Positions 7,076 to 15,021 of a DNA stretch of 48,871 nucleotides are shown one piece after another. The position numbers and the translations under genes were made by a program. Every line of letters begins with the position of its first letter. Position 1 is the first letter of the stretch. The notes beneath the pieces are model-generated. The model made no database searches and was not told the DNA's origin. It was given only the letters and a program-made list of their open reading frames with translations. Location of the stretch: the NCBI GenBank assembly GCA_000404785.1, contig ASNI01000015.1, positions 1 to 48,871 on the forward strand, read 5' to 3'. The stretch comes from Cloacimonetes bacterium SCGC AAA252-N17. Its GTDB lineage: Bacteria > Cloacimonadota > Cloacimonadia > JGIOTU-2.

Positions 7076-7519
7076 ATGCGACACTGGCGATGTAAAGTTT
7101 GCGGACACATTTTCAGGGGAACAGAATCCCCTGATAAGTGTCCTCATTGCAGTGCTCCACAGGAGATGTTCCACGCCATCACTGATGAAAATGAGCATGC
7201 GTTTATCAAAACAGAGCATAAAATTGCTCATAGTGATAAAATTGAAATCCACCCCTTCTTTGGAAACTTCGAACATCTCGCACCGTACATATACACGATT
7301 CCAGCAGGCGAGAAACTCCAAATCCACAACAATTCGCTCGAAGGATTATTCTACGTGGTCAAAGGTTGTGTGAAATTTCGCATTGGCAATCATGAATTTA
7401 TTTCGAGGTCCGGCGATGCGGTTCAAGCAAAGAAAGATGTTCCGCATTCGATTGAGAATTGCGGAGATGAACCGGCAGTAATCATTGAAGTAAAAGCATC
7501 AAAAAATACTAACTATTAA
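7076..7519 (+). CDS. Rubredoxin-cupin fusion protein
   Basis: A 147-residue two-domain protein. Residues 1-33 form a rubrerythrin-type rubredoxin knuckle with Cys6, Cys9, Cys22 and Cys25 (WRCKVCG, CPHCSAP). Residues about 60-142 form a small cupin barrel (AGEKLQIHN, LFYVVKG, GDAVQAKKDVPHSIEN). Of the usual cupin metal ligands only His84, Glu89 and His124 are evident; the first motif lacks one His, so metal binding is uncertain. The function is unknown. A redox-active iron joined to a possible metal or thiol oxidation site, inside an oxygen-defence operon, suggests electron delivery to a cupin oxidoreductase or an iron sensor. The start at 7076 lies 3 nt after the ferritin stop. Confidence 0.75.
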   Translation: MRHWRCKVCGHIFRGTESPDKCPHCSAPQEMFHAITDENEHAFIKTEHKIAHSDKIEIHPFFGNFEHLAPYIYTIPAGEKLQIHNNSLEGLFYVVKGCVKFRIGNHEFISRSGDAVQAKKDVPHSIENCGDEPAVIIEVKASKNTNY

Positions 7520-7544
7520 AAAACATAAAGAAACAGGAGTTTAC

Positions 7545-8717
7545 GTGAAAAGAAAATTCACATTCATAATTTCTCTCGTACTCATTGTGAGTATCAGCCT
7601 TATCCTGGGCTGCAATCTTTTTAAATCGAGCAATCATAAAGATGATTACTTCCCGATATTCGAAGTCGAAGCAGACAGTTATTACGATCTTGGTCTTGCT
7701 ATCGGACAACGATTCACAGAAAACATTCATGAAACCTTAATAAGACAAGCAGATTTGGCAGCTACTATTGAATACATTGTCTCTTTTGATTCGGTATACT
7801 TCTATGGAAACCTTCTCGCAAAGGCAGAAGAAATCTATCCTGGTTTTGTAGATGAGATACGCGGAATGTCTGATGGCTCAGGAGTTGACTTTGAAGTCCT
7901 CATGCGTTTAAATATGTTCGGTGACATAATTGCCCTCTATTATGGCATAGCAGAAAAGACCGGTATGGATATTCCCGAATCGTTCCTCGGATGCTCCACA
8001 GTCAGCTACAATTATAATGGCAACCAGTATTTAGCTCATAATGAAGACGGCTTTGCAGAATTACATGACCTCATGGGAGTTGTTAAAGCCAAACTTACCG
8101 GGAAGCCGGATTTCATTAATCTCTATTACCCGGGTTTACTCTGCGGAGTAGCACCTTCTCTTAATGATGAAGGTCTGGCATTTTCAGGAAATTATATACA
8201 AAGCGCCTCCGGTGTCCCTGACGGAGTACCTCATTTATTTATCTTCGCTGCTCTCCTTGAAGCAGAAAGTGTGGATGAAGCAATCTCGATAATCGTCAAT
8301 ACGCTGGCATGCAATGATCTTCACGTAAATATTGCTTCGGGTGTCGAGAACAGGGTGGTTTCTGTCGAGAAAGCAGAAAACACCGCAGTTGTACATGAAG
8401 TTGATGGGCTCTACGCTCACACCAACCACTTTATTCAGGATGCAATGCTGTGTTTCCCTACAGATGATGACGCCACGACAGTCGCACGTTATACGACCCT
8501 GATGGGATTAATAGCAACATACGCAGACCATCTCGCAGACTTTGATTGCGATGTTTTATATAATTTTGTATGCGAAGTTGCAGCAGAACCGGACACGACA
8601 GGTGGACTGACTGGCGGTATGACACTCGGAACTTCAATCTTCAATATGGAAACAGGCAACTGGGAATTATTCTTCAATGATCCTGAGGACAAAATATCTA
8701 AAAATTTTCATTTCTAA
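7545..8717 (+). CDS. C45-type (acyl-transferase/AAT-like) NTN-hydrolase lipoprotein
   Basis: A 390-residue protein with a lipoprotein signal (SISLILGC, lipid Cys23), so anchored in the membrane and outside the cytoplasm. The body matches the acyl-CoA:6-aminopenicillanate acyltransferase/peptidase C45 type. A likely N-terminal nucleophile is Cys150 after self-cleavage in FLGCSTVSYN, followed by the HNEDG motif (165-169). Such enzymes hydrolyse amide bonds; the substrate cannot be told. The start is GTG (7545) with AGGAG 5 nt upstream. It lies between the rubredoxin-cupin gene and rubrerythrin with short gaps, so it is transcribed with the stress genes, although its role there is unclear. Confidence 0.75.
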   Translation: MKRKFTFIISLVLIVSISLILGCNLFKSSNHKDDYFPIFEVEADSYYDLGLAIGQRFTENIHETLIRQADLAATIEYIVSFDSVYFYGNLLAKAEEIYPGFVDEIRGMSDGSGVDFEVLMRLNMFGDIIALYYGIAEKTGMDIPESFLGCSTVSYNYNGNQYLAHNEDGFAELHDLMGVVKAKLTGKPDFINLYYPGLLCGVAPSLNDEGLAFSGNYIQSASGVPDGVPHLFIFAALLEAESVDEAISIIVNTLACNDLHVNIASGVENRVVSVEKAENTAVVHEVDGLYAHTNHFIQDAMLCFPTDDDATTVARYTTLMGLIATYADHLADFDCDVLYNFVCEVAAEPDTTGGLTGGMTLGTSIFNMETGNWELFFNDPEDKISKNFHF

Positions 8718-8741
8718 AAAATTCTTAAAGGAGTTACATAT

Positions 8742-9317
8742 ATGAAAGAACTCAAAGGTTCAAAAACAGAAAAGAATCTACTCACTGCATTTGCAGGTGA
8801 ATCTCAAGCACGTAACCGTTACGACTTCTTTGCAAAACAGGCAAAAAAAGAGGGCTATGAACAGATATTTGGCGTGTTTGAAGAAACTGCTCTTAACGAA
8901 AAAGAACATGCCAAAAGATTATTTAAATTCCTCGAAGGCGGCGAAGTAGAAATTACTGCCTCATATCCTGCTGGTAAGATAGGAACGACCCCGGAAAATC
9001 TTACCGAATCCGCTGCGGGCGAGCATTACGAGCATACAATAATGTATCCTAAATTTGCGGACATCGCTGATGAAGAAGGGTTCAATGAAATCGCTATTGC
9101 TTTTCGACATATAGGACAAGCTGAAGTTCAACACGAAAGACGCTTTCTCGGACTGCTCAAAAACATCGAGAACGGTACTGTGTTCAAAAAGGATAAAGTG
9201 GTAAAATGGAAATGCCGTAACTGCGGTTATGTGCATGAAGGCACAGAGCCACCGGAAAAATGCCCTGCCTGTGCGCATCCGCAAGCATACTTTGAAGTAA
9301 AATGTGAAAATTGGTAA
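8742..9317 (+). CDS. rbr: Rubrerythrin
   Basis: A 191-residue NADH-peroxidase-type protein reducing H2O2 to water. The diiron domain has Glu20, Glu53, His56, Glu94, Glu97, Glu128 and His131. The C-terminal rubredoxin domain has Cys158, Cys161, Cys174 and Cys177 (WKCRNCGYVH, CPACAHP). Complete and of standard length. AAGGAG precedes the ATG. It is the last gene of the operon, followed directly by a strong terminator hairpin (9339-9370). Confidence 0.96.
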   Translation: MKELKGSKTEKNLLTAFAGESQARNRYDFFAKQAKKEGYEQIFGVFEETALNEKEHAKRLFKFLEGGEVEITASYPAGKIGTTPENLTESAAGEHYEHTIMYPKFADIADEEGFNEIAIAFRHIGQAEVQHERRFLGLLKNIENGTVFKKDKVVKWKCRNCGYVHEGTEPPEKCPACAHPQAYFEVKCENW

Positions 9318-9338
9318 ACTCTGATTCTCTCACATATA

Positions 9339-9370
9339 AAACCCGCTGATTCATGTTGGCGGGTTTTTTT
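9339..9370 (+). terminator. Rho-independent terminator of the oxygen-stress operon
   Basis: Stem AAACCCGC (9339-9346) pairs with GCGGGTTT (9359-9366) and runs straight into a T tract. It lies 22 nt after the rubrerythrin stop. Confidence 0.9.
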
Positions 9371-9484
9371 ATTAACTTATGACACAAGTATAATCTGTTG
9401 TAACTGCCCCTGTTAACCAACCTTATGTGTCCTTCCAGACACAGTTAAGTTAACACTCTAATCAATTTATTTCCCTATAGTCGA

Positions 9485-9515
9485 AAGGGAAGAAGATGGT
9501 AAATCTTCTTCCCTT
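9485..9515. terminator. 13-bp perfect hairpin between convergent genes
   Basis: AAGGGAAGAAGAT (9485-9497) pairs with 9503-9515 around the loop GGTAA. It lies between the stress operon and the convergent giant surface gene that ends at 9553. It has no T run on either side, so it may be a factor-assisted terminator or an RNA 3'-end stabiliser. Confidence 0.45.
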
Positions 9516-9552
9516 ATGTACTTTGATTGGTGATGAGAACTAAGCTGAAAAA

Positions 9553-12500
9553 CTATTTCATCAAAATCATCTTTTTCAAGAATGTCTTATTGCCAGTCTC
9601 TAATTTATAGAAATAAATACCGTTTGCAAGCTTTTTGTCGTTGCTTGCTCCGCTCCATTCTAACTGATAACCTATACCAGCTGCCATATCTTCATCAATC
9701 AGCCTATTAACTAATTGCCCTCTGATATTATAAACAGATAGTTTCACATGAGAATCTTCTTTTAAACTGAACTGTATTACTGTAGAATAACTGAAGGGAT
9801 TCGGGAAGTTACCAAGAAGCTCGGTTACAAGAATCTCAGGTTCACCTGTAACACCAATGTTACCAACCGTGATAGTTACAGGAATGGATGTAGTACCAAC
9901 ATCAGGAGTAGATACAAAATCGATAGTTGCATGGAGTGTATCACCTATAGTATGATCTATTGTGTTGAAGTAAACTGTGACTGTGGAGTCTCCGCCAGCT
10001 TCTACTATACCTGAATTATGTGTTAATGTAATCCATGGCGTAATCCCTGGACTTAAGACGGCACGGATATTCCAGTTGACATCATAACCAGAATTCTGTA
10101 TTTCATCCCATGGACCTGGAGCAAGATATACCCAATCACCTTTTTCATCTACAGCCGGACCTATGTCACAACCAGCAGGTAATAAACCAGTAACATGAGT
10201 AACTTCATAACCAACCCAATATTCATTATCGAATACCAAGTCAATTGGAGTAGAGAGAATAATTGTTGTCCAGCTTTGCTGTGAAATCTGGCCGGTAATA
10301 TCCTCACTGTATATTTCAGTGTCAGGATTTCCCATACACCCGCCTTCCCAAACTTTAAGAGTAGTAATGGTTGGCATATTATAGATGAATATTTCTACAT
10401 GAGAGAGCTGATAATCACCATAGTAATCTCCAAGCTCTGTAGGCGTAAATCGAGCAGCAATCATAAAGGTTCCACCAGCACTTAATCCAATAGCATTATC
10501 ATTTGGTCCATCATAATGAAGTGTGATATCATCCTTGAAGTTTTCTTCTGCAACAAATCCATTACTTCCATTACCACCATTTGTATGGCCATTCTTTGCC
10601 TCCAATATGCCTGTTGTGCAATTACTGTAATCGGTTTCTACACCTCGGGGTGGCTCTATTATGCTCGCATCCCATGCAAGTTCTCCATCACCATTATTCA
10701 CTATGTGAATGTCTATTGCTAATGGTTCATCCGGTGGTACTGTTTCTGATATGCTAGTTGGTGTAATATTCATGGTCGGTTGAGTAAGACTGAAGTTTAC
10801 CGTGGTAGTATTATCTTCAAATATCTCAACATTTTCTACATATCCAACATTATAACCCTCTTTTTCAAATGTAAGATTATAAGTTCCTATACCCAACTCT
10901 CCAAAGATATAATATCCAGCTGAGTTGGTGTAAGTAGATACCTTTGCAGGCATGGCTCTAACAAGAACACTATCTATAGGAACAGTAGTGCCTATCTCAG
11001 TTACTGTTCCATCGAGAGTACCGGTTATAGTACTACCTACAATGAGTTCTGCAAATACAATATCCTCATTTCCAACATTAGGAATAAAGAGAATATTAGC
11101 AGTTTTGACTGTTCCGACTGGTAAGCCTGTAGCGTCAAATGTAGCAGTTACCGATTGAGATCCACCTGGAGGAACTGTGCCAGAAGTTGGGTCAATTACT
11201 AACCATCTGGGTGGAACACTACCTGGGAAAGCTAATACATCTAATTCGTCACCACCAGGAAAACCACCAATAAATGCCGTATTACCAGTTGTAGTATCAA
11301 GAACTCTTAGTTGACCACCTGAACCATCATTATTGTAAGCAGCCAGGTAAATAATATCATTTTCAGGATCCCATGCCATACCTTGTGCATAGTGGGCATC
11401 AAAACCTATTGAACCAAGATAAGTTCCTGCACCCGTATCCTTATCAATCATATAACTCGCATCACTTACAATGCAATAACCATACATATCACCATCCCCA
11501 TCACCATCTATAGCAATATCAATAAGAGCTGCAATACCCGTATCACCAATAAGTGTAGCTTCACCTGTTGTAAGATCAATCGTATAAAGCTTTGAGATAG
11601 TAACATCAGAAGCACTGGCATACATAATACCGGTTGATTTATCACATGCTAGTCCAGTCCATGTTAAATAACCAGATGATGAAAAACCAATAGTCGTTAC
11701 TACTCCTGTTGGTATATAAACTTTCTTAAGATAGCTATCGTCTGAATCAATAATGTACATAGTTGTTTCGTTATCTGCACCAAAATCACCAGCAAAAGAA
11801 TGCCAGGATATAGGAATGCTGCAGAGCATAGTTCCAGGTACATCAGTATCAAAGGTTACTAAAGCATTAGTAAACAGGTCATTTGCCCAGGCGGTTGAGC
11901 CTTTCAAGATATCAAATACTGGCTCATTAGAATTATTGGAGCTACTATTTATTGGAGCTAGACCTACTGAAATGATTTCCTTACTTCGTGGAAAATTTCC
12001 TGAACTAGATGGAATGTCAATTATTAAAGCTTCTGGCAATTCGATGCTTGAATTCCATTCTAATGGGGCATTACCATCATTATATACAGTAATAGGTCGT
12101 GTCGTCTGGGTTTCAGGTGCAAGTGTTACTTCATAAGAATCGGGTTCTACTCTTATTTCAGGATTATCCAGAATAACATCTTTTACATAGGTTTCATCTG
12201 GAAGAACAGTAAATGTATCAGTGACAGTTATGAAACCTTCTGCTTCACAAGTGAAGTTATAGAATTGACCAATGATTGGATTAATTTCATAATAACCTGA
12301 ATCATTGGTTGTATCGCAGTAGGGCTCTGAAGGAGGTAAATCTCCAAGAGCTGTAATAGTGGCACCTTCTATTGGTTCACCATATCCATCAATTACAGTT
12401 CCTTGCAGTGCACCAAGCAAGCAGTTCAATTCAAAATCAATATTAGGTGTATTTGTAGCTTCCTCCACCTCTACATCTACAATAGTTGAATCTTCATAAT

Positions 12501-14685
12501 CATATAATAAGGAAGCAGTTACATCATAAATACCGTGATAAACACCCTGTATTGTATATTCTCCAGTAGAATCCGGATAGGCAGTATAATAAATACTTGG
12601 AAATACCTGACTAACAGCGGTAAGAAGAACATCTTCCACATTACCCGAACCGTATGGGGTATTCTCTAATGTAACCAATCCTGAGATTGAACCAGGTATA
12701 TCTGTTCCAAAAGTAGCCGTGACATTAACAGTTTGTTCGCCACAATTTGGATCAGATGTAAAGACAATATCTGCATATTGTACCTGTCCCGGGAAGAGCG
12801 ACTCTAACCAGTAAACCGTGGCCTGAACTATCTCGTTACCGCCTGGTTCAATTGTGCCAGAGATTGGCTCAACTGTTATCCATGGCACACCTATGAAACC
12901 TAAGGAAGTTACACAATTATTTCCAGGTAATGGACCAACGTAGGCGCAATAACCTGTCTCTCTATTAAGAACACGGAATGTACCTGAGTTGCTGCCATAA
13001 GCAGTAAGGTAAACCTGATCAGTTACAGGATCCCATGACATTCCTTGAGAATAGTTTGCATTAAAGCCTATTGGACCAACCATAGTTCCAACAGCAGTAG
13101 TTGGATCAATAGTATACATGTTATCGCCAATAATATCATAACCCCAAATAATACCTTCACCATCTACGGCAATATCAATTACACATGGAATTCCAGTTGC
13201 ACCAATAATTGTAGGTGTTCCTGTTGCTAAATCAATCGTGTATAAATTGGTGAAATTAAGATCAGTTTCAACAGCATACATAATACCGGTTGATTTATCA
13301 CAAGATATACCTGTCCACGCATAACTTCCACCAGAACCTATTACAGGACCAATATCGGTAGCAATACCGGTTTCTATGTCAACACACGCAAGTATATGAT
13401 TAGAATACCTGATGATATAGTATGTAGCATCATCATCCGAACCCGAATCAAAATCGCCAGCATATGATGACCAATTAGGTGAGCTACTAATTATATTTGC
13501 TGTCCCTGGCGTATCAGTATCAAAGGAAAAGAAATATTCTCCAGGATATATATCATAAGCCCAAGCGGTTGAACCTCTTGTAAGGTTTACAACTGGTTCA
13601 GAATGATTGGTGTGAATAATTTCAGGAGGAAAACCTAAGGAAGATGCAACTTTAATAGGTGTGTAATAATTACTTGAGGGTGGAATTGGAAATTCAATCT
13701 TAAATGGTTCTATTAATTGCTCTGGATCTACAATAAAAGTTCTATGCCAGCCTAATGGTCCTGTTCCAATATTGCTAATGGTAATATCAGTAATAATTGA
13801 GTCGCCCATGTCTTCTACAATCGGGCAGATTTCTAATGGAGCAACCACCATAATAGGTGAGGTTAATGCAAAATCAACATTAGTGGTGTCATCGGCAATA
13901 GTCTCTACATTATATGCATAAGTTATATTATAACCCTGGTCAGCAGCATCACAGATAACTGTATAATTACCTGCTATCACTGCTATCAGACTATCAATTA
14001 TGTAATAGCCGTCAGCATTGGTGAAGCCGGTATATTCAAATTTACCCTGACTTGTAGCGGTTATCAGAGCATCCTCAATAGGTTCACTATTATTAGCATC
14101 TGTTACTGTACCATCAATATTTCCATAGTGAGATAGTAGGGCTACACCTTTATTAGTAATAATGTCCATCACCCCAAAGGAATCGATGAATAGCACATCA
14201 CCAAAGGTTAAAAGATCCCGAGAGGGGGTCAGAGCCTGTAGTACAATGTCTCCTATTAATCCCTCTCCTTCAGGTGCTTGAGCAGGATCTGTGCCGGCTA
14301 AGGTATAGGCAAGGCTTAGGACTCCCGGTGTAGAAGTATCAATCATCCATCCAATCGCAGTGCCACCATTAGTAGTAAGTATGTTCGGTTCAAGAGTAAC
14401 CATATTTGAAGCAGAAGCAACTACATAAGCAAGTTCTGTCGGGTCATAGATTACATTAAACTCATAAGTGTCCAGATTTTGAACTCCAGTGCAATATACA
14501 TCTAATCGTATGTAAGTTCCTGCAGGTTGTGAGGGTATGCTGGTCAGATTCTGATTACCATAAGTTTCAGCATCCAGATCAAATACTATACCGGCATTCT
14601 CATTGGGACCGGCAAATATTAGGGAACTGAAAAATAAACTCATTCCTAATAATAAGATTATTATTTTAAATGGTCTTGTTTTCAT
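9553..14685 (-). CDS. Giant secreted surface protein with cohesin-like domain, two propellers and a type IX-like sorting tail
   Basis: 1710 residues from the ATG at 14685, which has AGGAAAT upstream and opens a clean signal peptide (MKTRPFKIIILLLGMSLFF, cut near IFA-GP). Order: cohesin-like domain (about 30-170); carboxypeptidase-regulatory-like beta sandwich; first six-to-seven-strand 'STAWAYD' propeller-like module (about 373-600); further regulatory-like sandwiches; a second copy of the propeller module (about 928-1160); more beta domains with recurring 'SGTVPPGGS' linkers; and a C-terminal FlgD-like sorting tail (about 1617-1710, NFPNPFSYST ... KKMILMK). Probably exported across the outer membrane and displayed. 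An open frame extends upstream to 15006, but it translates a REP-like palindrome (HSHESGNP) and is rejected. The role is probably adhesion or scaffolding. Confidence 0.8.
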   Translation of the reverse strand: MKTRPFKIIILLLGMSLFFSSLIFAGPNENAGIVFDLDAETYGNQNLTSIPSQPAGTYIRLDVYCTGVQNLDTYEFNVIYDPTELAYVVASASNMVTLEPNILTTNGGTAIGWMIDTSTPGVLSLAYTLAGTDPAQAPEGEGLIGDIVLQALTPSRDLLTFGDVLFIDSFGVMDIITNKGVALLSHYGNIDGTVTDANNSEPIEDALITATSQGKFEYTGFTNADGYYIIDSLIAVIAGNYTVICDAADQGYNITYAYNVETIADDTTNVDFALTSPIMVVAPLEICPIVEDMGDSIITDITISNIGTGPLGWHRTFIVDPEQLIEPFKIEFPIPPSSNYYTPIKVASSLGFPPEIIHTNHSEPVVNLTRGSTAWAYDIYPGEYFFSFDTDTPGTANIISSSPNWSSYAGDFDSGSDDDATYYIIRYSNHILACVDIETGIATDIGPVIGSGGSYAWTGISCDKSTGIMYAVETDLNFTNLYTIDLATGTPTIIGATGIPCVIDIAVDGEGIIWGYDIIGDNMYTIDPTTAVGTMVGPIGFNANYSQGMSWDPVTDQVYLTAYGSNSGTFRVLNRETGYCAYVGPLPGNNCVTSLGFIGVPWITVEPISGTIEPGGNEIVQATVYWLESLFPGQVQYADIVFTSDPNCGEQTVNVTATFGTDIPGSISGLVTLENTPYGSGNVEDVLLTAVSQVFPSIYYTAYPDSTGEYTIQGVYHGIYDVTASLLYDYEDSTIVDVEVEEATNTPNIDFELNCLLGALQGTVIDGYGEPIEGATITALGDLPPSEPYCDTTNDSGYYEINPIIGQFYNFTCEAEGFITVTDTFTVLPDETYVKDVILDNPEIRVEPDSYEVTLAPETQTTRPITVYNDGNAPLEWNSSIELPEALIIDIPSSSGNFPRSKEIISVGLAPINSSSNNSNEPVFDILKGSTAWANDLFTNALVTFDTDVPGTMLCSIPISWHSFAGDFGADNETTMYIIDSDDSYLKKVYIPTGVVTTIGFSSSGYLTWTGLACDKSTGIMYASASDVTISKLYTIDLTTGEATLIGDTGIAALIDIAIDGDGDGDMYGYCIVSDASYMIDKDTGAGTYLGSIGFDAHYAQGMAWDPENDIIYLAAYNNDGSGGQLRVLDTTTGNTAFIGGFPGGDELDVLAFPGSVPPRWLVIDPTSGTVPPGGSQSVTATFDATGLPVGTVKTANILFIPNVGNEDIVFAELIVGSTITGTLDGTVTEIGTTVPIDSVLVRAMPAKVSTYTNSAGYYIFGELGIGTYNLTFEKEGYNVGYVENVEIFEDNTTTVNFSLTQPTMNITPTSISETVPPDEPLAIDIHIVNNGDGELAWDASIIEPPRGVETDYSNCTTGILEAKNGHTNGGNGSNGFVAEENFKDDITLHYDGPNDNAIGLSAGGTFMIAARFTPTELGDYYGDYQLSHVEIFIYNMPTITTLKVWEGGCMGNPDTEIYSEDITGQISQQSWTTIILSTPIDLVFDNEYWVGYEVTHVTGLLPAGCDIGPAVDEKGDWVYLAPGPWDEIQNSGYDVNWNIRAVLSPGITPWITLTHNSGIVEAGGDSTVTVYFNTIDHTIGDTLHATIDFVSTPDVGTTSIPVTITVGNIGVTGEPEILVTELLGNFPNPFSYSTVIQFSLKEDSHVKLSVYNIRGQLVNRLIDEDMAAGIGYQLEWSGASNDKKLANGIYFYKLETGNKTFLKKMILMK
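14242..14602 (-). repeat. Cohesin-domain DNA shared with the neighbouring gene (copy A)
   Basis: About 361 bp coding the cohesin-like domain align without gaps to 15751-16111 (constant offset 1509), with roughly 85-90% identity by eye. This is well above the similarity elsewhere between the two proteins. Confidence 0.85.
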
Positions 14686-15021
14686 TTTATTTCCTTTCTT
14701 CATTTTTATATTCATTTCTTTCTTTTTTCTCGATATGTCGGGAATTGGGAATCCACAATCCCTTATCTCTACTGGATTCCCACTTTCGTGGGAATGACAT
14801 TTGTCGGGAGGAACAAGAGGAGATTTACAGAATTCCCCTATAAAAAGAGGGGTGTCCCGATTAATCGGGGCGGGGTGTGTTTCTTTATCAAATTCATTTA
14901 AAAAATTCTTTCTAACATATAATAAATCACTAATCTTTTGCATCTTGAAACAAATCCTCTGATAGGATAAGGCAGGAGGTAAAGAATGATATTCTATACC
15001 TCCCACCTTGCTCCTATTATA
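14686..15021. other. Intergenic region between the two giant genes, with REP-like hairpins
   Basis: Contains a REP-like hairpin (ATTCCCAC 14776-14783 with GTGGGAAT 14788-14795) and a second palindromic patch around 14855-14870 (CCCGATTAATCGGG). No gene is supported here. The only open frame is the upstream extension of the minus-strand protein, made of repeat sequence. Confidence 0.55.
14776..14795. repeat. REP-like palindrome, copy 3
   Basis: 8-bp stem ATTCCCAC/GTGGGAAT around TTTC, flanked by GG and GACA. Same design as the copies at 164-183 and 2174-2193, with a different stem tip. Confidence 0.6.

Noticed and set aside
14686..15006. N-terminal extension of the giant minus-strand surface protein, 107 residues
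   Set aside because: It translates a REP-like palindrome (HSHESGNP is a typical false reading) and precedes a clean signal peptide with its own ribosome site at 14685.
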